From: Butyrivibrio sp.
Lineage (GTDB): Bacteria; Bacillota; Clostridia; Lachnospirales; Lachnospiraceae
DNA length: 64,000 nt
Direction of reading: 5' to 3'
Assembly (NCBI GenBank): GCA_015056565.1
Contig: SVGB01000003.1
Coordinates: 62,001 to 126,000, forward strand
The first letter of the stretch is position 1, and the number at the start of each line of letters is the position of its first letter. Shown here piece by piece: positions 52,103 to 60,687 of this stretch. The position numbers and the translations under genes were made by a program. The notes below the pieces were generated by a model. It was not told the origin of the DNA and ran no database searches. It was given only the letters and a program-made list of their open reading frames with translations.

Positions 52103-53425
52103 TTATTTGTCAAGAAGGTCGTTCATAACCTCTACAGCCTTATCAAGCTGATTGTCTGTCTTGTCCTTAGCATAGGCATCTGCATCGTATTCAACCTCTA
52201 TATCAGGCTCAATTCCAATGCCATGAATGTTATTGCCGTTTGGTGTATAGTAGTTACTTACTGTAAGCTTAACTGCAGTTCCATCATTAAGATCAAAGAC
52301 TCTCTGAACAATTCCCTTTCCAAAGGTTGTCATTCCAACAAGCTTGCCCAGCTTGTAATCTTTGATGGCTCCTGACAGGATCTCGGAAGCGCTGGCAGAG
52401 TACTGATTTACCAAAACCACTACAGGAATGTCTATCTCATGGGCTCCATCGCAGGTGTAATCTTCTCTCTCCCCGTTCTTGTCAACGGTGTAAACGATAA
52501 TTCCCTTTGGAAGGATCTGCCTTGCAATATCGCATACTGCCTGAAGGCTTCCTCCGGGATTACTTCTAAGATCGATTATAAGACCCTCTATATTGCTGGC
52601 TCTGAGTTCTGCCATTCCCTCAGTAAATTGGTCAGGAGTTATATCATCAAATTCTGTAATCTGGAGATATCCGATGTTCTCGTTCTCCCCAAGGAGCTTG
52701 GTATTTACTGTAGGAACCTCAACTGCAGATCTCTCTACATCAACCTCTATTTCTTCCATTTTTGACCCGCGAAGGAGGGTTAAATGAACTGTGGTTCCCT
52801 CTGGTCCCTTTATGAGAGAAACAACCTCGTCAAGCTTAAGCCCTTGTGTTGACTCTTTATCCACCTCGTAGATAATATCGTCAGTCATGAGCTCTGCTCT
52901 CTCAGCAGGAGTTCCAGGCATTACTCCGGAAATCCTTGGAAGATTCATGTCCTCGTCAAGGCTTACATAAGCACCAATACCGTAGTAAACACCTGCAGTA
53001 TCAGTCATGAGATCGTTTAATTCTTCCTCTGTGTAATAAACTGAATAAGGGTCTTCAAGAGAATCCATAAGGCCCTTGTACATTCCTATGGCCTCTTTTT
53101 CCTTGTCCACATCAGTCTTGTAGTAATAAGTATCTATTACATCTTCCAGAGCCTCTATTTTTCCCAGAGTCTCGTCATTGATCAATTCGCCGCTGTCAGC
53201 AGTTGTTGTGGCGCCAAAGGGTGCTCCAAATCCGTGAGTAAATCCCCAGAACACATAGATACCAGCCAGGATGAAAAGAGATACCATACATCCTACAAGT
53301 ATTCCGCTTGCAAAACGCTTTCTGAGCCTGCTCTTTTGTTCCTTTGCTGCCTTCACGTCAGGGATAAACTGCTGCGGCTCCTGTGAAGGAACCATATCCA
53401 TATTGTTACCAAAATTACTGTCCAT
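52103..53425 (-). CDS. ctpA: S41 family carboxy-terminal processing protease
   Basis: 440 residues. Cytoplasmic N-terminus, one membrane helix (about 38-60), PDZ domain (about 140-225) and S41 protease: GLIIDLRSNPGGSLQAV, NQYSASASEILSGAIKDY (nucleophile Ser about 343-347), TTFGKGIVQ (Lys about 370). Acts outside the membrane on envelope proteins. Final gene of the ftsE-ftsX-M23 unit, so it may process the M23 hydrolase or FtsX. AGGAG is before the ATG. Confidence 0.95.
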   Translation of the reverse strand: MDSNFGNNMDMVPSQEPQQFIPDVKAAKEQKSRLRKRFASGILVGCMVSLFILAGIYVFWGFTHGFGAPFGATTTADSGELINDETLGKIEALEDVIDTYYYKTDVDKEKEAIGMYKGLMDSLEDPYSVYYTEEELNDLMTDTAGVYYGIGAYVSLDEDMNLPRISGVMPGTPAERAELMTDDIIYEVDKESTQGLKLDEVVSLIKGPEGTTVHLTLLRGSKMEEIEVDVERSAVEVPTVNTKLLGENENIGYLQITEFDDITPDQFTEGMAELRASNIEGLIIDLRSNPGGSLQAVCDIARQILPKGIIVYTVDKNGEREDYTCDGAHEIDIPVVVLVNQYSASASEILSGAIKDYKLGKLVGMTTFGKGIVQRVFDLNDGTAVKLTVSNYYTPNGNNIHGIGIEPDIEVEYDADAYAKDKTDNQLDKAVEVMNDLLDK

Positions 53426-53445
53426 AACTCACTCCTGCCCACCTC

Positions 53446-54660
53446 TTACTTGAGGTAATTCCATGGGCTAACATAATTACCGTTTAATCTGACACCAAAG
53501 TGAAGATGTGGTCCTGTGGAACGTCCTGTGGAACCAACAGCTCCAATCTTGGTACCTGATGTAACGTCCTGTCCCTTTGACACATAGAGGGCAGAACAGT
53601 GCATGTAGATCGTATATAACCCGCCGCCATGGTTGATCATAATGTAATTACCCATGGTGGAGTTATAGTCCGCCGCTACCACAGTGCCATTATATGCGCA
53701 AAGGATTGAAGAACCTGAAGGTGCTGCCAGGTCAATACCGTTGTGCATCTTCTCTACGCCGAGAGTTGGATGCACTCTCATTCCGTAGTTGTCAGATATC
53801 CTGGTGTAATTAGGACACGGCCATGTGAACATGCCGCCGTCATAGGTATATCTGCTGTAGAGCGCAGCCTTATCAGCCGCAACCTCTTTTTCAAGCGCTG
53901 CAATTGCTGCATTCTCAGCCTTGATCTCATCCTCATAAGCCTTGATAGCCGCTTCCTTGCTGGAAATGTCTGACTTAACAGCAGAGAGCTCTCCGTTCTT
54001 GGTATCTATGAGAGCCTGAAGATTGCCTTCCTCTTCCTCTTTAGCGGCTTTAGCTTCATCAAGAGTTGCTTTTTCTTCTTCCAAAGCCTCTTTTGTAAGC
54101 CTTATAAGCTCTGTAGTCTCCATGTACTCATTGAGCTTGAGCCTGTCATAGGAAGAGAGCATCTCGATATATTCTGCCTTGTTGAGCATGTCAGCAAAGC
54201 TTCCGGATTCAAGGAGCATCTCAAAATAAAGCGTATCGCCTCGTTCATACATAAACTTGATACGCTTTTTCATTGCCTCATATTGAGCCTGCTGAATGGC
54301 CTCAGCCTCTTCAAGTTCAGCTGTAGTTGTTTCTATCTGCTGTTCTTTTTCTGAAATCTCATCTGCAAGAGCATCGATCCTGGACTGAATGTCAGAAAGC
54401 TGCCCATCAAGCTGGGTTATGTAGTTGTTCAGATCAGTTTTACTGGCCTCAAGCTGTTTCTTTACTTTCTCAAGGTCAGTTTTGGCGTTTTTAAGGGAAT
54501 CTCTCTCTTTTTTTGCCTCACTGATCTGATTCTCCTTGGCCTTGATGGACTCCTCGGTGACTGCAGCACTGCTGGTAATCTTAAGGCTGCATGTAGAGAC
54601 TAATGTCACAAGAATGCACATAAAGACGCATATTAATCTTTTTTTATAACTTTTATACAT
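53446..54660 (-). CDS. M23 peptidoglycan hydrolase with coiled coil (EnvC/CwlO-like)
   Basis: 404 residues. Signal peptide (about 8-32), a long coiled coil (about 35-265, rich in Glu, Lys, Ala) and a C-terminal LytM domain with HPTLGVEKMHNGIDLAAP and STGPHLHFGV. All zinc ligands (HxxxD and HxH) are kept, so it should cut peptidoglycan, unlike the degenerate EnvC. The coiled coil is the part that binds FtsX. The start overlaps the ftsX stop by 8 bases. Confidence 0.92.
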   Translation of the reverse strand: MYKSYKKRLICVFMCILVTLVSTCSLKITSSAAVTEESIKAKENQISEAKKERDSLKNAKTDLEKVKKQLEASKTDLNNYITQLDGQLSDIQSRIDALADEISEKEQQIETTTAELEEAEAIQQAQYEAMKKRIKFMYERGDTLYFEMLLESGSFADMLNKAEYIEMLSSYDRLKLNEYMETTELIRLTKEALEEEKATLDEAKAAKEEEEGNLQALIDTKNGELSAVKSDISSKEAAIKAYEDEIKAENAAIAALEKEVAADKAALYSRYTYDGGMFTWPCPNYTRISDNYGMRVHPTLGVEKMHNGIDLAAPSGSSILCAYNGTVVAADYNSTMGNYIMINHGGGLYTIYMHCSALYVSKGQDVTSGTKIGAVGSTGRSTGPHLHFGVRLNGNYVSPWNYLK

Positions 54661-55549
54661 GCAGGTGCTTCCTTACTGTGATGAAACTTCCAAGGAAACC
54701 AATACCAATACCGATCAAAAGAGAAATTGGAATAAGCTTGTTATAAATTGTCTCAACTGGCAGAAAATTCAGCAGTGAGCTAAGCATTGTAAATCTTGAA
54801 GCTACATAAGTGATCACATGAGTGTAAACAAAATAGATGATCACCAGAGGAATTATTGATCCGATAAGTCCGATCAGAATACCCTCTACCACGAATGGTG
54901 CTCTTACAAAAAAGTCTGTGGCACCAATATACTTCATGATATTGATCTCATCCTTACGAACTGAGATACCCATTGTAACTGTATTGCTGATAAGGAAAAC
55001 AGAAACCAAAAGGAGCAGAACAATGATACCACCTGAAACATAAGCGATAAGGAGATTCAATCCGCTAAGTGTTGTAGCTGTTACCTCGGACCTGTTTACC
55101 TCTCTTACTACACTTATTGATTCAATGTAGGTTACAAGCGCCTGCTGCATTGATACATCATTCAAATAAATCTGAAGGTTGGCTGACTCTGCAAGAGGGT
55201 TCTCTGTGAAACCATCTGCATACTCTCCAAGGTATTCCTCCTTGAAGCCTTCCCACGCTTCATCAGCTGAAACATAGGTGATCTCCCTGACTTCAGGTCT
55301 CTTTTCAAGGTCACTCTTTACCACAAGGATCTCATCCTCGCTGGTGCCCTCGTTAAAGAATACTGTTACAGACACGCCTTCCTCAGCGGTCTTAACTACA
55401 TTCTGGAAATTGGCTATTATTGCATAAAACAGTCCAAAGAGAAACAGACATGCAGTAATGGTGGCTATTGAAGCCAGTGTATACCACTTATTTCTGCCAA
55501 GATTCTTAAAGCCCTGTCCTATGGTGTAAAAGAAACTACTACTCCTCAT
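54653..55549 (-). CDS. ftsX: FtsX permease-like division protein
   Basis: 298 residues. [40 protein letters not shown], a large outer loop (about 50-165), and three C-terminal helices with SNTVTMGISVRKDEINIMKYIGATDFFVRAPFVVEGILIGLIGS. Partner of FtsE; transmits ATP hydrolysis to an outer hydrolase. Overlaps ftsE by 11 bases. Confidence 0.96.
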   Translation of the reverse strand: MRSSSFFYTIGQGFKNLGRNKWYTLASIATITACLFLFGLFYAIIANFQNVVKTAEEGVSVTVFFNEGTSEDEILVVKSDLEKRPEVREITYVSADEAWEGFKEEYLGEYADGFTENPLAESANLQIYLNDVSMQQALVTYIESISVVREVNRSEVTATTLSGLNLLIAYVSGGIIVLLLLVSVFLISNTVTMGISVRKDEINIMKYIGATDFFVRAPFVVEGILIGLIGSIIPLVIIYFVYTHVITYVASRFTMLSSLLNFLPVETIYNKLIPISLLIGIGIGFLGSFITVRKHLHV

Positions 55550-56279
55550 CGATGTACATACCCTCTTCCTCGTCCTCTATGATGACGCCCTTCTTCATGG
55601 TAATAACTCTCTTCTTCATAGCATTAACGATCTCTCTGTTATGAGTAACCACTATGACTGTTGTACCATTTTCATTGATCTGTTCCATGAGTTTCATAAT
55701 TTCCCATGAGTTGTTTGGATCCAGGTTTCCAGTTGGCTCATCTGCCAAAAGAATGGTTGGCTTGTTTACAAGCGCTCTTGCCAGGGCAACTCTCTGCTGC
55801 TCACCACCTGAGAGCTGATTGATCTTGTTTTTATACTTGCCTGCCAGGTTAACGGTAGCAAGGATAGATGGTACATTTCTCTTGATCTCCCTTGTAGGAG
55901 TCTGTACTATACGCTGAGCAAATGCCACGTTCTCGTAGACGTTTCTGTCCTTTAAAAGTCTGAAGTCCTGGAACACGATTCCAAGGTTTCTCCTGAACTT
56001 AGGGATCTTGCTGTGCTTGATCCTGCGGAGATTGTAACCAAGTACTGTTATCTCTCCGTCTGTGGGTACCAGCTCTCTTAAAAGAAGCTTGATCAGAGTG
56101 GACTTACCTGAGCCACTGTCTCCCACTATAAAAACAAATTCACCCCTCTTGATATGAAGGGTGACTCCGTTTAAGGCTGGTGCACCCGTAGAATAAGATT
56201 TAGTCACATTTTCAAGTGTGATAACCTCATCCTCCGGGATCTGCCTGTTTGTTCTTCTTTTTCTGTATCCTCTTTCCAT
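55539..56279 (-). CDS. ftsE: FtsE ABC transporter ATPase
   Basis: 246 residues. Walker [12 protein letters not shown]-loop FQDFRLL, signature [16 protein letters not shown], Walker [13 protein letters not shown]. The N-terminus ([18 protein letters not shown]) and the acidic tail ([12 protein letters not shown]) are longer than in E. coli. Drives FtsX and, through it, the M23 hydrolase two genes on. Confidence 0.96.
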   Translation of the reverse strand: MERGYRKRRTNRQIPEDEVITLENVTKSYSTGAPALNGVTLHIKRGEFVFIVGDSGSGKSTLIKLLLRELVPTDGEITVLGYNLRRIKHSKIPKFRRNLGIVFQDFRLLKDRNVYENVAFAQRIVQTPTREIKRNVPSILATVNLAGKYKNKINQLSGGEQQRVALARALVNKPTILLADEPTGNLDPNNSWEIMKLMEQINENGTTVIVVTHNREIVNAMKKRVITMKKGVIIEDEEEGMYIDEE

Positions 56280-56314
56280 AAACCTCCCTCGTAGTCTGTA
56301 AAGCGATCAGACTA

Positions 56315-57397
56315 TCAAGTAAACTTCTCCATATACTTCATATATCTTACAACCATAAGTGCAATTTTAAAAGTAATTGCATCATCAAATACTCTAAGAT
56401 CTAATCCGGTGCTCTTCTGAAGCTTGTCCAGTCTGTAAACAAGAGTATTTCTATGGATGAAAAGCTGACGTGATGTCTCTGATACATTGAGGCTGTTCTC
56501 GAAGAACTTATCTATGGTAGTTAAGGTCTCCTGATCGAAGTCGTCAGGGTTTCTGCCTCCGAAGATCTCCTTGATGAACATCTTGCAAAGAGGGATTGGC
56601 AGCTGATAAATAAGTCGCCCTATACCCAGTTCGCTGTAGCAGATGACCTTGCGCTCGTCAAAAAAGATCTTCCCTACATCAAGAGCCATCTTGGCCTCTT
56701 TATATGAGCGGCTCACTTCCTTGATCTCGCCAACCACAGTACCATAAGCGATCCTTACTCCTGAAAGGCCTTCCTTCTCAAGACCTGCAAGGATCTCCTC
56801 TGCTGACTTGGTTATCTCAGTGGGCTTACTCATATCACTGACATCCTTGACGATGATGACATTGTCCTCATCAACCTCGGTGACAAAGTCTGTACCGCTG
56901 CCCACACAGGTTCTTGTAAGCTCCAGCACATTGCTGTCCCTTCCGCCTGCACACTCAACGATCATGGCTACTCTCTTGGCATCACTCTGGATGTGAAGCT
57001 TTTTAGCCCTGGAATATATATCCACCAAAAGAAGGTTATCCAACAGAAGGTTCTTGATAAAGTTGTCCTTATCAAACCTCTCCTTGTAAGCCACAAGAAG
57101 GCTCTGGATCTGATATGCTATCATCTTGCCCAGCATATACACATTGTCGCCACTGCCTGTGCAGATGAGAATATACTCTAGCTGCTGCTCATCATAAATC
57201 TTGAAATACTGGTATCCCTGGATCTCCTGGGAATCAGCCGGTGACTCAACGAAATCTCTGGCTACGGAAGACACACCACCTATATCAGTGGTTGTGGATG
57301 CAACCTCTTTTCCATCAATATCAAGGACGCAAAGATCCACGTGTGCTATGTTCTTAAGCCCGTCAATTGTGTTCTGTAAAATCTGGTTGGAAATCAT
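56315..57397 (-). CDS. CdaR/PucR-type transcription regulator
   Basis: 360 residues. An N-terminal sensor-like domain (about 1-130, LDIDGKEVASTTTDIGG), a GGDEF-like middle (VRIAYGTVVGEIKEVSRSYKEAKMALDVG) and a C-terminal PucR helix-turn-helix: FFENSLNVSETSRQLFIHRNTLVYRLDKLQKSTGLDLRVFDDA. Sugar-diacid or purine-type regulators share this layout. It sits upstream of ftsE with a gap of 35 bases and may co-transcribe with it. Effector unknown. Confidence 0.88.
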   Translation of the reverse strand: MISNQILQNTIDGLKNIAHVDLCVLDIDGKEVASTTTDIGGVSSVARDFVESPADSQEIQGYQYFKIYDEQQLEYILICTGSGDNVYMLGKMIAYQIQSLLVAYKERFDKDNFIKNLLLDNLLLVDIYSRAKKLHIQSDAKRVAMIVECAGGRDSNVLELTRTCVGSGTDFVTEVDEDNVIIVKDVSDMSKPTEITKSAEEILAGLEKEGLSGVRIAYGTVVGEIKEVSRSYKEAKMALDVGKIFFDERKVICYSELGIGRLIYQLPIPLCKMFIKEIFGGRNPDDFDQETLTTIDKFFENSLNVSETSRQLFIHRNTLVYRLDKLQKSTGLDLRVFDDAITFKIALMVVRYMKYMEKFT

Positions 57398-57596
57398 GTG
57401 CCACTCTTTCTTACACGTCGTGCAGTGTATAATATTACTTATTATCGTGAATTGAGACTATCACTTTTACATTTTAATATAAATGTACAAAAAAATCCAT
57501 AGAAACCACTACATTTTTTGTGTATTTTTTAAGTTTTGTAGTCAAAAGTCACAAAAACAAACTCCCATTTTTAGCTATGGTTTTCGCAACTTATGC

Positions 57597-57624
57597 TAAT
57601 TATTTTAATATAATACTCCGATAC
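57597..57624 (+). promoter_or_regulatory. SigD/FliA-like promoter before yjfB
   Basis: TAAT (57597-57600), 16 bases, TCCGATAC (57617-57624), near the sigma-D consensus. AAGGAGG at 57654-57660 is a strong ribosome site. The rest of the 268-base divergent gap (57398-57665) is AT-rich with no other clear signal. Confidence 0.5.
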
Positions 57625-57665
57625 AAAAGATAAGATAAAGTAGATTCTTTCACAAGGAGGTGCCT

Positions 57666-57854
57666 ATGGATATCCCTGCTTTATCGATGGCATTGTCTCA
57701 GAGACAGGTTCTGAACGATGTTGGCGTTGCAATGCTCTCTAAGAGCCTTGACAACATGCAGGAGGCTGGCGCTGCAATGGTTGATACCATAGCTGCTGCC
57801 CCAGAAATGTCTCTTGATCCTAATCTTGGAAACAGCATCGACATCAGAGTATGA
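57666..57854 (+). CDS. yjfB: YjfB family putative motility protein
   Basis: 62 residues. MDIPALSMALSQRQVLNDVGVAMLSKSLDNMQEAGAAMVDTI ... matches the YjfB motility family (PF14070): conserved short amphipathic helices starting MDIxALSxxLS. No signal or membrane segment. A GTG two codons earlier overlaps the ribosome site, so ATG at 57666 is the start. Its promoter is of SigD type. Function beyond a link to motility is unknown. Confidence 0.85.
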   Translation: MDIPALSMALSQRQVLNDVGVAMLSKSLDNMQEAGAAMVDTIAAAPEMSLDPNLGNSIDIRV

Positions 57855-57880
57855 CAGCCATCAAATGTGCTTTTTTGCAC

Positions 57881-57912
57881 AAAAAGACCCGCTCCTAGGA
57901 ACGGGTCTTTTT
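57881..57912. terminator. bidirectional terminator between yjfB and CPBP gene
   Basis: AAAAAGACCCG (57881-57891) and CGGGTCTTTTT (57902-57912) pair perfectly around a 10-base loop, with T-runs on both strands, serving both convergent genes. Confidence 0.95.
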
Positions 57913-57916
57913 AGAT

Positions 57917-58846
57917 TTATACTCCTGTTATCTTGAATATGACCTCCATTCCGATCATATACGTAAGGGATATTACAATGGCCACAATAAGCGGAACGGT
58001 AACCAACTTATATCCCTGTTTTTTACACTTGGGAATACCAAGGAAAAACTCCTGTCTCTTTTCCAGATTCGCTATCTTAACAAGCAGACAAAGGGCAAGG
58101 GCTGTTCCTATCACCGCAAGGACAAAATATACTCCCACTGAGATCAGAATGATATTCTTAAACTCCATTTCTTCCATGTAGTTCTGCGCCTGACCCAGCA
58201 CATCTTTTTCCATATACATGAGCACAACTTCTGCGGAATTGAAAAGCGCATGGGCTATGAAGGATGACAGCACACTTCCTGTGGCCTCTACCAACAGCGC
58301 AAACATGATACCCATTGCTGCGCCATATGCAAACTGGTTGATGTTAAGGTGCATCATTCCAAACAGTATCGACGTAAGGACTATGGAACCTATTATCCTG
58401 CCACTTCTCTGGTAGCTCTGAAGGAGCACTCCCCTGAACACAAACTCCTCAACAAATGGTCCAAATATTCCAATGGAGAGCAGCATCTGCCAAAAAGGAA
58501 GCGCCAGGATCTGATCAGCCATCTCCACAACTGTGTTGTCCACAAACAGCATGGAAAGAGAATTGATAAATACCACCAGCGGAAACAAAAGAATTACATA
58601 CAACGGTATCAAAAGTGCTGATGGAATCCTGATCTTCTTAAATGGCACCAGGACAGATATCTTGTCTCCATGAAAAAAGACTATCGCCAGCGCCGGTATA
58701 AAGATCATCATCTCCGATATAAAATTATTGAGAATTATCGGCATTGCGGTCATGGTACCGATCATCCATACCGTATACAGCATAGTAAAGCATATAGTTG
58801 CGAGGATCATGTATAAAAAAGCTCTGCCCGCTTTCTTGTAATCCAT
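57917..58846 (-). CDS. CPBP family intramembrane metalloprotease
   Basis: 309 residues, about eight membrane helices. Active-site motifs of the Abi/CAAX family: EEFVFRGVLLQSYQR (motif 1, EExxxR), FGMMHLN (motif 2, His), and HALFNS (motif 3, HxxxN). A membrane endopeptidase of unknown substrate; relatives act in protein processing or bacteriocin immunity. AGGAGG before the ATG. No bacteriocin gene is next to it. Confidence 0.92.
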   Translation of the reverse strand: MDYKKAGRAFLYMILATICFTMLYTVWMIGTMTAMPIILNNFISEMMIFIPALAIVFFHGDKISVLVPFKKIRIPSALLIPLYVILLFPLVVFINSLSMLFVDNTVVEMADQILALPFWQMLLSIGIFGPFVEEFVFRGVLLQSYQRSGRIIGSIVLTSILFGMMHLNINQFAYGAAMGIMFALLVEATGSVLSSFIAHALFNSAEVVLMYMEKDVLGQAQNYMEEMEFKNIILISVGVYFVLAVIGTALALCLLVKIANLEKRQEFFLGIPKCKKQGYKLVTVPLIVAIVISLTYMIGMEVIFKITGV

Positions 58847-58856
58847 ATCCGCCTCC

Positions 58857-59690
58857 TTACTTAAGTTCGATAGAAGTTTCTCCTATGACGATCTTGCCCT
58901 CTTTAAGGAGCCTTCCCACAGCACGCTTAAACTCGTTCTTGCTCATGCCTGTTTTTTCTTTTATAAGATCTGGCGAAGCCTTGTCATTAAATCCAAGCTT
59001 TCCGCCATTGTCCCTGATCATTCCAAGTATCTTGTCTGCATCAGTATCCATCTGGAGGTATGCCTTTTCTCTTACACTTAAGTTGAGCCTTCCATCCTCT
59101 TTTACTGATACTACTCTGGCAGAAATCCTGTCTCCTATCTTAAGATTTCCATAGAGTTCTTTTTTGGCTATGAGACCTGAGTAGATGTCATCAACCGCCA
59201 CAAAAGCACCGAAGTTATCGCTCATCTCATAGACAGTTCCCATGACCTTGTCGTCTTTCTTATAAGGGCTGTCACTCTTTAAGTACTTGTAAACATTCAT
59301 AGTAACGCAAAGGCGGCTGCTCTTATCAATGTACATAGCACACAGAACGTCGTCACCAGCCTTCACCTTGGCTGTCTGCTCCTTGAAAGGAAGCAGCACG
59401 TCCTTTTCAAGACCCCAGTCCATAAAAGCTCCGATCCTGGTTGTCTCTTTTACCTTAAGAACCCTCACGTCCCCAAGCATGATCTTGGGTTCGCTGGTGG
59501 TCGCAATAAGCCTGTCATCAGAATCCTTGTAGATAAACACCTCTACACTGCTTCCAAGGTCTGCACCCTGTGGAACCTGTTTTGCAGGCAAAAGAACTTT
59601 TTCCTCGCTTCCAGCCTGTTCTCCCAGGTAAACTCCAAAGTCGACCTTCTTGATCACTACAAGTGTCTGCTTTTCACCTAATTTTATCAT
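58857..59690 (-). CDS. cvfB: S1 RNA-binding protein CvfB-like
   Basis: 277 residues. Three S1-like beta-barrels (about 1-60, 65-130, 145-210: VKETTRIGAFMDWGLEKDVLLPFKEQ, VYEMSDNFGAFVAVDDIYSGLIAKKEL) and a C-terminal winged helix (SPDLIKEKTGMSKNEFKRAVGRLLKEGKIVIG). Same layout as CvfB/YitL. Binds RNA; virulence regulator in Staphylococcus. GGAGG seven bases before ATG 59690 fixes the start; the upstream open frame is disregarded. Confidence 0.92.
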   Translation of the reverse strand: MIKLGEKQTLVVIKKVDFGVYLGEQAGSEEKVLLPAKQVPQGADLGSSVEVFIYKDSDDRLIATTSEPKIMLGDVRVLKVKETTRIGAFMDWGLEKDVLLPFKEQTAKVKAGDDVLCAMYIDKSSRLCVTMNVYKYLKSDSPYKKDDKVMGTVYEMSDNFGAFVAVDDIYSGLIAKKELYGNLKIGDRISARVVSVKEDGRLNLSVREKAYLQMDTDADKILGMIRDNGGKLGFNDKASPDLIKEKTGMSKNEFKRAVGRLLKEGKIVIGETSIELK

Positions 59691-59723
59691 TATGTCCTCC
59701 GTTCTCAAAAAACTGCAGTAACA

Positions 59724-60452
59724 TCACTGCGTTGTCAGTTCAACAATACATACAGGACTGTTTTTATCGTCCTTCAAATTAATAGTATAAGTCATTGCGC
59801 CATTTTTTGAAACTTTCCTGATCTCGGGGTAAAGAATATCTCCCAAAAGCGCCTGTCTTTTGTATTCAGCTCTGAGGGCTGTGACCTTTATTGCCTTGTC
59901 AGGAAGGGACTCAATTGCCATCCTGATGTACTGGCCATTGTTTACGTGGTTGTTAGTATCAAGGTGGTGGCTTCTTACAATGATCTCTTCTCCCGACATC
60001 GCTTCTGCCTCTGAAGGGATCACTATCTTCCTGTCGCCATAATCCATAGGAAGTCTCTCATCAAGAGGATAAGCCTCCACAATCTCCGGAGTTATGCGGG
60101 CAGGAATCCCTTTTTCAAAATCAAACAGTGTCCAGACAGAATTAGCTACTGCCAGCCTCTCTCCAGCCTTTGTGTCCATAAAGAAATTTCTGTGGCCAAA
60201 AAAGCCTTTTAGTTCATAGGGTATAGTTCCTATGGTAACTTCCTCGCAGAGCTTTGGGTATCTGTTTATGATTATCTGCCATGAGTTTAGTACCCAAGCA
60301 ATATTTCTTTCCTTGAGATACTCCATAGATGCAGGGCCATCCTGAGTCTGAAAGGTTGAACAGTCCTGAAAATAATCAATCAGAGACTCTATCGTAAGAT
60401 GGGCATCCTTATCCACTTCACTGTATCTGATCCTCGAATCAAACGTATACAT
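59724..60452 (-). CDS. acyl-ACP thioesterase
   Basis: 242 residues. Double hot-dog: RYSEVDKDAHLTIESLIDYFQDCSTFQTQ, WVLNSWQIIINRYPKLCEEVTIGTIPYELKGFFGHRNFF, VWTLFDFEKGIPARITPE, then HHLDTNNHVNNGQYIRMA. The N-H-V-N-N-x-Y motif is the FatA/bacterial acyl-ACP thioesterase site. It releases fatty acids from ACP. AAGGGG is seven bases upstream of ATG 60452. Placed 20 bases behind the tRNA terminator. Confidence 0.93.
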   Translation of the reverse strand: MYTFDSRIRYSEVDKDAHLTIESLIDYFQDCSTFQTQDGPASMEYLKERNIAWVLNSWQIIINRYPKLCEEVTIGTIPYELKGFFGHRNFFMDTKAGERLAVANSVWTLFDFEKGIPARITPEIVEAYPLDERLPMDYGDRKIVIPSEAEAMSGEEIIVRSHHLDTNNHVNNGQYIRMAIESLPDKAIKVTALRAEYKRQALLGDILYPEIRKVSKNGAMTYTINLKDDKNSPVCIVELTTQ

Positions 60453-60476
60453 AGCGTTCCCCTTGATCATAAGTTT

Positions 60477-60508
60477 AAAAAAAGCGAGATTGTTACCAAT
60501 CTCGCTTT
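60477..60508 (-). terminator. terminator of tRNA-Gln
   Basis: AAAGCGAGATTG (60481-60492) and CAATCTCGCTTT (60497-60508), loop TTAC, followed on the minus strand by T7. It separates the tRNA from the thioesterase ribosome site by about 15 bases. Confidence 0.9.
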
Positions 60509-60513
60509 AGTAG

Positions 60514-60586
60514 CTGGGCTAGTAGGATTCGAACCTACGTAATGACGGAGTCAGAGTCCGTTGCCTTACCGCTTGGCGATAGCCCA
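60514..60586 (-). tRNA. tRNA-Gln(CUG)
   Basis: On the minus strand the 73-nt sequence begins TGGGCTATCGCCAAGC and ends with TAGCCCA plus discriminator G. The acceptor stem is 7 bp (TGGGCTA/TAGCCCA). Anticodon stem CGGA/TCCG with loop CTCTGAC gives anticodon CTG (reads CAG). The T-arm is GTAGGTTCGAATCCTAC. CCA is not encoded. TGGGCTATCGCCAAGC is typical of bacterial tRNA-Gln. Confidence 0.95.
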
Positions 60587-60599
60587 TCGACAAGTAGTA

Positions 60600-60628
60600 A
60601 TTATACGTGAGACTCTATAAAAAAGCAA
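60600..60628 (-). promoter_or_regulatory. promoter of tRNA-Gln
   Basis: Minus strand TTGCTT (60623-60628), 17 bases, TATAAT (60600-60605), about 14 bases before the mature 5' end. Confidence 0.8.
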
Positions 60629-60687
60629 GTACTTTTTTAAAACTTTTTTATTTTGTTCAAACTCCAGTATTTATGCGGATTTACAGC

